From JABCPE02 sp963530895 (GTDB lineage Bacteria > Bacteroidota > Bacteroidia > Flavobacteriales > Weeksellaceae), in the NCBI GenBank assembly GCA_963530895.1, contig CAUSFO010000052.1, positions 1 through 12,204 on the forward strand: DNA of 12,204 nt, in the 5' to 3' direction. The position numbers and the translations under genes are program-made. Below are positions 1 through 4,877 of the stretch, one piece after another (positions within the stretch are counted from its first letter, which is position 1; each line of letters starts with the position of its first letter). A model generated the notes under the pieces. The model saw nothing but the letters and a program-made list of their open reading frames with translations. It was not told the origin of the DNA and made no database searches.

Positions 1-177
1 GGAATCTTATTTTAAAGTTTTTTAGGTTTTTCTAAAAATATTTTATAATTGAGTATTTTCAGATTTCGAATAATGAGGGTTAATTTTTTATCATGTCTTA
101 TCTAAATTAGATTTCTATACAAAGGATGTTGCTTGTTTAAAAAAGATTGTTTTTTCTATATATACATTGTTGAAAAA

Positions 178-1122
178 TCAATCACTTTGTTCTAGATAAT
201 TATTTATACTATACCTCAGTAGTTGATATTTAGAATCTAAAAGCTGGAGGATGTAAGATTTGGTTGTGAATAAGTTATAATTGGTTAGTAGTTTTACTAA
301 TTCTTTCTTTTTTCTGTCTAAATTAGGTTTTCTTTTGTGTATTTCCCAATAAGAAGGTTCTAATAAACAGCCTATTTTATGCACAATATTTGTAGGTATT
401 TCTTTTCTTTCAAAACGATTGTCTACTAGTTGAAAGTCCTGAAATTTTTCCCAAAAATAAGCGTATAGATTATCTATACTACAAGTTTTAAAAAGGTCTC
501 CAAAAAATATTATTCCTATATCCTTTAAATGATTAGATTTTAATACGATTTCTATTCTCATGATATTGATTGAGAGTTGTTTTTGATCTTTTTTACTGTA
601 AATTTTGAATCCAAATTTTGAATGCTCAAACTTTTTGAAATAACAGCCTTTCTCGGCATAATTATTTTGTGGAGCTTTGTGTTGGTAGAGTAGGAAATTT
701 TGTGTAATATATTCTTTTGGAGGTTTTTTTGTAATAATATTAAAACCAAATTCTAGCTCTGTAATATGGGCTGAATTAAGATCTAAACCATCAAAAAAAT
801 ATTTGTATTCTTCTAATGCAATTAATACTTCTTGATAATAGAAATCATTGTAATTATTGTCCTCTAAATAATCATAGTTTTCGGAATCAGGAATTTGGTT
901 TAATTTACATTTGTTATAAAATTTATGCAAGGATCCTTGAATATAAGCTGTTTTATCACAAATTTTTAATTCTAATCCATTATAAAAAGCCTTAATAGGA
1001 TAGAGTAGTATTCCTTCATCACTGATCGTCATTCTTTTGATATTGAATTTATCTTTATTTTCATTAAACCATTTTTCTATTACACTTTTGTTTGTAAAAA
1101 CTAGTTTGATGTTATCAATCAT
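178..1122 (-). CDS. Rep-like protein, phage/plasmid gpII/X-type
   Basis: A 314-residue protein that I assign to the replication-initiator-like families of small plasmids and filamentous phages (gpII/X, Rep_trans-like) on pattern, not on a search. It opens MIDNIKL, the usual opening of gpII/X proteins. It then has GSLHK (63-67), NYNDF (90-94), a strand of the form ITELEFGFNI (120-129), KIYSKK (173-178) and MRIEIVLK (188-195), which parallel the lEfGvdi / kvYdK / lRfEvrlk blocks of these initiators. Such proteins nick or bind the origin and start rolling-circle copying. The ATG overlaps the end of the upstream HTH gene by 8 bases, so the two are probably translationally coupled. The gene is much more AT-rich than recF and the genes to the right, which suggests transfer. 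It could instead be a non-replicative relative, since no catalytic residue is proven here. Confidence 0.55.
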   Translation of the reverse strand: MIDNIKLVFTNKSVIEKWFNENKDKFNIKRMTISDEGILLYPIKAFYNGLELKICDKTAYIQGSLHKFYNKCKLNQIPDSENYDYLEDNNYNDFYYQEVLIALEEYKYFFDGLDLNSAHITELEFGFNIITKKPPKEYITQNFLLYQHKAPQNNYAEKGCYFKKFEHSKFGFKIYSKKDQKQLSINIMRIEIVLKSNHLKDIGIIFFGDLFKTCSIDNLYAYFWEKFQDFQLVDNRFERKEIPTNIVHKIGCLLEPSYWEIHKRKPNLDRKKKELVKLLTNYNLFTTKSYILQLLDSKYQLLRYSINNYLEQSD

Positions 1123-1441
1123 TGGTTTTCTGATTTGTAGTTATACTTTTTTGAGATAAAAAGGCAATCACATCACTTTTCTTGTAGATGGGATTTTTTC
1201 CTGACTTTCCAAAAGGAAGTAGAAGTCCTTTTCTTTTCCATGTCCATAATGTAGTTCTTCCTTTTTTGATTAGTCTGCAAACTTCATTGATAGTAAGAAA
1301 TTCATCATCAGTTTTTTTAGTAAAATATTCTTTTAGCTTTTCTATTTCAGAAAATAAAGCTTCGAATTTTTGTTCTGTTTTATCCTCTTTTGGTAATGTT
1401 TGTAAAATATTTGTTAATACTTGTAGTAGATCTTTATTCAT
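1115..1441 (-). CDS. MerR/excisionase-type helix-turn-helix protein
   Basis: A 108-residue DNA-binding protein. Residues 48-95 form an HTH_17 / excisionase-type winged helix: FLTINEVCRLIKKGRTTLW is the helix-turn-helix, followed by WKRKGLL, a wing, and a YKKSDVIAFL helix. Residues 20-42 are charged and probably coiled coil, suggesting a dimer. In Bacteroidota, proteins of this build serve as excision factors or small regulators of mobile elements. The ATG at 1441 is preferred over an in-frame TTG at 1492, because the domain needs nothing upstream and because the TTG lies inside the hairpin and the likely -33 box. The gene ends 8 bases inside the Rep-like gene. Probable targets are the repeats just upstream at 1481-1536, which would make it autoregulatory (inference). 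Confidence 0.75.
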   Translation of the reverse strand: MNKDLLQVLTNILQTLPKEDKTEQKFEALFSEIEKLKEYFTKKTDDEFLTINEVCRLIKKGRTTLWTWKRKGLLLPFGKSGKNPIYKKSDVIAFLSQKSITTNQKTND

Positions 1442-1460
1442 AAAAAAAAGTTTTATAGGA

Positions 1461-1492
1461 CAAAAGTATAATGACAAAATATCCCCTTTCAA
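1461..1492 (-). promoter_or_regulatory. Candidate promoter of the HTH/Rep pair
   Basis: Read on the minus strand, TACTTTTG (1468-1461) is an exact fit to the Bacteroidota -7 box TAnnTTTG. A TTG (1492-1490) lies 21 bases upstream as the -33 element. Transcription would begin about 15 bases before the ATG at 1441. The -33 element lies within the left arm of the hairpin at 1481-1514, so a protein bound there would block the promoter. Confidence 0.5.
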
Positions 1493-1536
1493 TACCTGAG
1501 TATTAAAAGGGGATAAAAAGGGGATATAATAGGGAT
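1481..1536. repeat. Hairpin plus iteron-like 10-mers at 11-bp period
   Basis: A 15-base inverted repeat (arms 1481-1495 and 1500-1514, loop CTGA, one mismatch) begins ATCCCCTTT and ends AAAGGGGAT. Its right arm contains AAAAGGGGAT (1505-1514). The same 10-mer recurs exactly at 1516-1525, and a degenerate copy, TAATAGGGAT, lies at 1527-1536. The three direct copies are spaced 11 bp apart, about one helical turn. The left arm is a further inverted copy. This is the usual look of a replication-initiator binding site or an operator. It lies just upstream of the HTH/Rep genes and right after the stop of the 169-aa gene. As a terminator it is poor, having only a short T run on the minus side. Confidence 0.7.
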
Positions 1537-1537
1537 G

Positions 1538-2047
1538 TTATTCTATTATTATCGGGTTTCTAGGAGGTTTTTCATTTCGCATCAATACTCTTTGTATGGT
1601 ATCTTCTTTGAAATCTTTGTATTCTACATCGCTATAAAGAAATTTAAAATTAAGAATAATCCATTCAGATAGTTTCTTTTTTGAAGTAAAAAAAGTTTTT
1701 TGTCTATCAAATAAATCCTTAAATAAAAAAACAATCTGTTTGGCTTGTAATTCAATTTTTATTTTGTTATTGATTTCTTCACCATAAATGAGTTTTTTTA
1801 AAGCAGACTTATCATCATTAAGGTATATGTAACTAGATAATTTTTGTATAATTTTTTCTGGTTCTTCAAACATAAGGGGACGAGATTGATGTCTTTCTAC
1901 TGATTCATGGTCAGAGAACAAAGAAAAATGTGTAAGTATATAATCAGGAAAAGATAAAGTTTGTCCTGTCCAATCAGGCAAAGGAATGTTTTCATCTGTT
2001 TTTTGAAGCCATGCAGGATAAAAATTTATCATAGATAGATCTTTCAT
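1538..2047 (-). CDS. Hypothetical protein of the mobile module
   Basis: A 169-residue protein that I do not recognise. It has no signal peptide or membrane helix. The N-terminal third is rich in aromatic and acidic residues (FYPAWLQK, DWTGQTLSFPDYIL). The C-terminal half is lysine-rich and mostly helical, ending with a LSEWIILNFKF segment, DTIQRVL and a proline-containing tail (KPPRNP). The end is loosely reminiscent of the C-terminus of RteC-type regulators from Bacteroidota conjugative elements, but I would not name it on that. The ATG at 2047 is used; a second Met at codon 6 is possible. It is collinear with the HTH and Rep genes, shares their AT-rich composition, and its stop codon abuts the repeat cluster, so it probably belongs to the same element. 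Confidence 0.6.
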   Translation of the reverse strand: MKDLSMINFYPAWLQKTDENIPLPDWTGQTLSFPDYILTHFSLFSDHESVERHQSRPLMFEEPEKIIQKLSSYIYLNDDKSALKKLIYGEEINNKIKIELQAKQIVFLFKDLFDRQKTFFTSKKKLSEWIILNFKFLYSDVEYKDFKEDTIQRVLMRNEKPPRNPIIIE

Positions 2048-2365
2048 ATAAATTATTTATTAATGTTAATATTAAAACTCATCTCTATAACATTTAATAA
2101 CACTTAGAGAGAGAATATACTAAAATTCTATTTAGATAAATTCAATACATGCCATCAAAAAATGTTAAAAAACGCTATTCTTGCAAAGTACAAATGACAC
2201 AAAAATACTAACAATAAAAAGTTTGGTGTATTTTGTGTATAAATTGATTCTTCAAATCTTCCTCTAAAATATTTAGGAAGTAACCATTAAGTGTAACTTT
2301 ACTCAGCAAAAATAAATTAATTATTTTATTGTTCCAATTTTTTATATCATTTTTTTGATTATAAT

Positions 2366-2397
2366 TATGTTAAAATATATTTATTTTTTTACCTTTG
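2366..2397 (+). promoter_or_regulatory. Weak candidate promoter for an orphan + transcript
   Basis: TACCTTTG (2390-2397) fits TAnnTTTG exactly. The -33 position 20 bases upstream holds only TATG (2366-2369), a 3 of 4 match to TTTG. If active, the transcript would start near 2403 and stop at the terminator at 2542-2585, giving about 180 nt. Confidence 0.3.
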
Positions 2398-2452
2398 CTA
2401 ATATGATAGAGTATAAACAGAGTTTTAAGCAAAATAGTTATAGATATTAAAG

Positions 2453-2474
2453 TTTTGTCTCTATTTTGTCTCTA
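2453..2474. repeat. Perfect tandem duplication of an 11-mer
   Basis: TTTTGTCTCTA occurs twice back to back (2453-2463 and 2464-2474), followed by TT that begins a third partial copy. The 11-bp period equals that of the 10-mers at 1505-1536, but the sequence is different. It may be a protein-binding pair or a replication slip. Confidence 0.7.
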
Positions 2475-2541
2475 TTAGATATATAAAATAATGTATCTTA
2501 TTGAAAATCATACAGGAGGGATAGTACTGGAGAAACCACAT

Positions 2542-2585
2542 AAGACTTCTGAAATTTCAGAAGTCTTTCTTTTTTTTTTTTTTTT
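2542..2585 (+). terminator. Strong + strand intrinsic terminator with no gene upstream
   Basis: A perfect palindrome with 13-bp arms (2542-2554 and 2555-2567, left arm AAGACTTCTGAAA) is followed by a T run to 2585 broken by a single C. It is oriented for + strand transcripts, yet no + strand gene lies between the left edge and this point. It also faces the recF terminator and may act to protect recF and the accessory module from each other's transcription. Confidence 0.85.
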
Positions 2586-2626
2586 AAAAAAAAGAAAAGA
2601 ATAATCCAGCTTTTTAAGGCTGGATT
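2586..2626 (-). terminator. recF terminator
   Basis: On the minus strand, AATCCAGC (2626-2619) pairs with GCTGGATT (2610-2603) around an 8-base loop, followed by a T-rich tail down to 2586. The stem starts within the recF stop codon. Together with the + strand terminator at 2542-2585 it closes a convergent junction. Confidence 0.8.
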
Positions 2627-3705
2627 TATTTTATTTCGAAAATTTTGCTTTCCTCTGTGATGTTTTTTACTACATTTTCGGTGCGTTCCTTGTGAGTGTC
2701 TGTGATGAAAATTTGCCCAAAATGTTCTTTGTTTACAAGTTTTACGAGTTGATGAACCCTAGAGTCATCTAATTTATCAAAAATATCATCAAGAAGCAAA
2801 ATAGGAGTTTTCCTAGTGAATTTTTTCAGTAAATTCATCTGAGATAGTTTTAGGGCTATTAAAAAGGATTTTTGCTGCCCTTGTGATCCTATTTTCTTTA
2901 TTAGTTGTCCGTTCATTTCGAAAAGCAGATCATCTTTATGAATGCCTTTGGAAGTGTAAGTCAGAACTCTGTCTTTTTCCAAATTTTCTGCAAGTAAAAT
3001 TCTAAAATCTTGCTCTAAATCAGACTGGTATGAAATAAGAACTTCTTCTTTTTGGTTAGAAATTATAGCATAATATTCCTGTAAAATAGGAATAATTTCA
3101 TGGATGAATTTTTTTCTTTTTTCAAAAATAATTTGTCCAAATTTCAGCAAAGGTTCATCATAGATTACCAAGCTGTCTGCATCGAAAGTTCGTGATTTTT
3201 GGAAATTTTTGAGAAGAGCATTTCTCTGCTGAAGTGTTTTTTGATAATGAATAAGGCTGAAAAGATATTCGCGGTCAGTCTGAGAAATCATAGCATCCAT
3301 AAATTTTCTTCTGCTTTCAGAGCTGTCCGAAATGAGATTTTGGTCATATGGCGAAATCATTACAGAAGGCAAATATCCTATGTGGTCGGCTATTTTGGAG
3401 TAGTTTTTATCATTTTTTTTGATGGTTTTTCTGCTCTCTTTGTTTTGGATTATTTTCAGAATATCTTCTTTATTTTCATTGAAAATAAGCGCTTCTATCG
3501 AGAAAAAATCTTCATTTTCGGTAATGTTATTTAAGTCAGAATTTCCTAAAAAACTTTTCCCAACAGAGAGATAATGCAGAGCATCCAGAATGTTGGTTTT
3601 TCCAACGCCGTTATCTCCCACCAGACAGTTGATTTGAGGAGAAAATTCTATGAATCGAGATGAATGATTTTTGAAATTCTGAAGAGTTAAATTCTTAATA
3701 AACAT
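2626..3705 (-). CDS. recF: DNA replication and repair protein RecF
   Basis: RecF is an SMC-like ABC ATPase that, with RecO and RecR, loads RecA onto single-strand gaps. The 359-residue length is normal for the family. The start MFIKNLTLQNFKNH is the classic RecF opening strand. Walker A is GDNGVGKTN (30-38), the ABC signature is GSQGQQKS (273-280), Walker B is PILLLDD (301-307), followed by the D-loop IFDKLD (308-313). Further RecF landmarks are PSVMISPYDQNLI (113-125), SESRRKFMDAMI (129-140), and the late ITDTH (334-338). The ATG at 3705 places the first strand correctly, and a TACCTTTG box lies 18 bases upstream. The gene stands alone between two gene-free regions and has its own terminator. 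No defect is visible. Confidence 0.96.
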   Translation of the reverse strand: MFIKNLTLQNFKNHSSRFIEFSPQINCLVGDNGVGKTNILDALHYLSVGKSFLGNSDLNNITENEDFFSIEALIFNENKEDILKIIQNKESRKTIKKNDKNYSKIADHIGYLPSVMISPYDQNLISDSSESRRKFMDAMISQTDREYLFSLIHYQKTLQQRNALLKNFQKSRTFDADSLVIYDEPLLKFGQIIFEKRKKFIHEIIPILQEYYAIISNQKEEVLISYQSDLEQDFRILLAENLEKDRVLTYTSKGIHKDDLLFEMNGQLIKKIGSQGQQKSFLIALKLSQMNLLKKFTRKTPILLLDDIFDKLDDSRVHQLVKLVNKEHFGQIFITDTHKERTENVVKNITEESKIFEIK

Positions 3706-3722
3706 AAAACCAAATTAGCCTC

Positions 3723-3730
3723 CAAAGGTA
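3723..3730 (-). promoter_or_regulatory. -7 box of the recF promoter
   Basis: Minus-strand TACCTTTG fits TAnnTTTG exactly and lies 18 bases before the recF ATG. The best -33 match 17 bases upstream is TTTC (3751-3748). The transcript would have a leader of about a dozen bases. Confidence 0.5.
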
Positions 3731-3770
3731 AGAAATAAACATAAAAGGAAATGAGATTTCTTATATTTTT

Positions 3771-3802
3771 CTTGATATTTTAGCGTAAAAATACTACATT
3801 TG
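3771..3802 (+). promoter_or_regulatory. Good + strand promoter facing a gene-free stretch
   Basis: CTTG (3771-3774), a 20-base spacer and TACATTTG (3795-3802) fit the Bacteroidota consensus, with an exact -7 box. Expected start is near 3808. It points away from recF into a stretch that lacks any ATG up to the terminator at 4031-4063. Confidence 0.55.
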
Positions 3803-3806
3803 CGTA

Positions 3807-3904
3807 TGTTTAGTTGGTAGTTATTGGTTCACAGCAGTTTATTGGTTTTTTTCTAAAAAGTTTGTCATAATAGAAAACTGTTTACCAATAACTTACAACA
3901 AACA
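3807..3904. repeat. Long imperfect palindrome, possible dispersed repeat
   Basis: The left arm (3807-3840) and right arm (3875-3904) are imperfect reverse complements: AGTTATTGGT (3819-3828) matches ACCAATAACT (3883-3892) exactly, with further pairing outward (TGTTT / AAACA) and inward (CAGTTT / AAACTG). The 34-base loop begins ATTGGTTTTTTT. The wording (TTGGTAGTTATTGGTT) resembles intergenic repeats common in flavobacterial genomes, so it may be a MITE- or REP-like element. Copy number cannot be judged from one window. Confidence 0.65.
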
Positions 3905-4063
3905 ATTTTTAGAATACAACTAATCAAAGAATAAAAATTGTAGTGAATAAATTGTTTTTACTCTAATTTTAATTAAGAAATTTCATCAAAAACTAAAAAA
4001 ATAATATCACATTATTTCAATAAATTACTTACCTTGCCATAATTTTGTGGCAAGGTTTTTTTT
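3808..4063 (+). ncRNA. Candidate small RNA, about 255 nt
   Basis: This is inferred from layout alone: an almost consensus promoter at 3771-3802, a long imperfect stem-loop at the 5' end (3807-3904), then an A/T-rich stretch, and a clean intrinsic terminator at 4031-4063. There is not a single ATG between 3808 and 4031 on the + strand, so it does not look like a message. I know no RNA family that matches. Alternatives are a leader of the DUF4197 gene ended by an attenuator, or a dispersed palindrome that happens to carry promoter-like sequence. Confidence 0.4.
4031..4063 (+). terminator. Intrinsic terminator upstream of the DUF4197 gene
   Basis: ACCTTGCCA (4031-4039) and TGGCAAGGT (4048-4056) form a perfect 9-bp stem with an 8-base loop, followed by seven more Ts. 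No + strand gene precedes it, so it either ends the candidate small RNA or attenuates transcription into the gene at 4121. The minus side has no T run. Confidence 0.85.
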
Positions 4064-4078
4064 GAAAAAATAAATTTT

Positions 4079-4094
4079 TGGCAAGAATTTTGTC
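4079..4094 (+). promoter_or_regulatory. Possible sigma-54-type promoter for the DUF4197 gene
   Basis: TGGCAAG-AATT-TTGTC compares with the sigma-54 consensus TGGCACG-N4-TTGCW. The -24 GG is present and the spacing is right, but the -12 GC is GT. A start near 4105 would give a leader of about 16 bases. AT-rich DNA produces such matches by chance, and the alternative TAATTTTG at 4040-4047 lies in the terminator loop without a -33 partner. Confidence 0.25.
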
Positions 4095-4120
4095 ATTTTT
4101 CAACATTTAAATGTAATACT

Positions 4121-4786
4121 ATGAAAGTAAAAACAGTAATAATCACTTCGGTGGCAGCGGCAGCAGTGGGAGTGGTGGCAGTGCAGTCTTGTACAGCGAT
4201 AGCTACATCAGCCATAGGAGTAGCAGTTATCAAAAGAGTTTTAGTAGGTGGAGTTTCCAAAGGGATGAAGGTCTTTAAGGATAAAAATGCATTTCTTCAG
4301 AGTCCATTGATTGACAGTGCTATGCCTTCTGGTTTGAAAAAAATGAACAGCGTTTTGGGAAAAATTTCTCCTGATTTGGTTAAAAAAGAAAAAGAATATA
4401 TAGCAGAAACAGCCTCTTTTACGGCTACAATAGCAGAACCTATTTTAGTAGACGCTGTGAATAGCCTTACCAGCGATGATGTATCTCGTATCATGCAGGG
4501 AGAAGCAGGAACGGCAACCCAGATTTTGAGGGAAAAGACTTATAATAAGTTAGTCTCTGCATTTACACCAAAAGTAGATGAAAAACTGAATGAATTTGGG
4601 ATAGTGAGAGCCATCAATAATGTAACGAGTGCGAACTCTATGCTCGGTTCACTCCTTGGTAATGAGGGTGGTAGTACGACCAGCAATTCCCTGAGTCAGT
4701 ATGCTACGGAACAGATGGTGACAGGGCTTTTCTACATCATTCAGGATTATGAAAAGGAAAACAGCCAGCAGTTTTTAGGAAAATAA
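4121..4786 (+). CDS. DUF4197 family lipoprotein
   Basis: A 221-residue protein of the DUF4197 family, whose function is not established. Family marks are KRVLVGGVSKGMKVF (38-52) near the start, IAETASFTATIAEPILVDAVNSL (94-116), DDVSRIMQGE...TATQILREKT (119-140), FTPKVDEKLNEFG (148-160), and the C-terminal ATEQMVTGLFYIIQDYEKE. The N-terminus is a lysine-led hydrophobic stretch ending VQSC, with Cys24 as likely lipidation site, so it should be anchored on the periplasmic side of a membrane. The usual C-terminal tail of some relatives (RtTxLL-type) is shortened to FLGK. It stands as a single gene between the terminator at 4031 and its own terminator at 4792. Alternative: an ordinary signal peptide with no lipidation. 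Confidence 0.85.
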   Translation: MKVKTVIITSVAAAAVGVVAVQSCTAIATSAIGVAVIKRVLVGGVSKGMKVFKDKNAFLQSPLIDSAMPSGLKKMNSVLGKISPDLVKKEKEYIAETASFTATIAEPILVDAVNSLTSDDVSRIMQGEAGTATQILREKTYNKLVSAFTPKVDEKLNEFGIVRAINNVTSANSMLGSLLGNEGGSTTSNSLSQYATEQMVTGLFYIIQDYEKENSQQFLGK

Positions 4787-4791
4787 AAATT

Positions 4792-4825
4792 AAAAGCACG
4801 ATTTGTTCGTGCTTTTCTCGTTTTT
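4792..4825 (+). terminator. Terminator of the DUF4197 gene
   Basis: AAAAGCACGA (4792-4801) and TCGTGCTTTT (4807-4816) form a perfect 10-bp stem with a 5-base loop, followed by CTCG and a run of five Ts. It starts 5 bases after the stop codon and ends about 50 bases before the peptidase start. Confidence 0.75.
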
Positions 4826-4877
4826 AATGAGAAAAAGTGTAATTTTACCCAGAGAAATTATAAACTTTATTTTTAAA

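Larger units (their letters stand above)
2048..2625. other. Gene-free boundary between accessory module and recF
   Basis: About 580 AT-rich bases with no convincing gene on either strand. From left to right it holds: a possible minus-strand -7 box, TATTTTTG (2207-2200), upstream of the 169-aa gene; an E. coli dif XerD-arm-like sequence (2365-2375); a possible + strand -7 box (2390-2397); a perfect tandem 11-mer (2453-2474); and two facing terminators (2542-2585 on +, 2626-2586 on -). Short ORFs of 15 codons (from 2403) and 37 codons (from 2491) exist, but the latter runs through the terminator and encodes poly-Phe/Lys, so neither is called. Confidence 0.6.

Noticed and set aside
136..156. A6-GATTG-T6 as terminator of the Rep-like gene
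   Set aside because: A/T-only stem, too weak; the module may continue past the left edge, so no end is claimed.
1442..1492. Extended start (TTG) of the HTH gene
   Set aside because: The extension would be translated from inside the hairpin and probable promoter; the ATG at 1441 gives a complete domain.
2403..2450. 15-codon ORF starting at the expected transcript start (leaderless peptide)
   Set aside because: Too short and unsupported; the promoter itself is weak.
2491..2604. 37-codon + strand ORF
   Set aside because: It runs through the terminator stem and T run and encodes poly-Phe then Lys/Arg; no supporting start signal.
4803..4877. Upstream in-frame start of the S46 peptidase
   Set aside because: It would begin within the DUF4197 terminator and bury the signal peptide; the ATG at 4878 starts a normal signal sequence.
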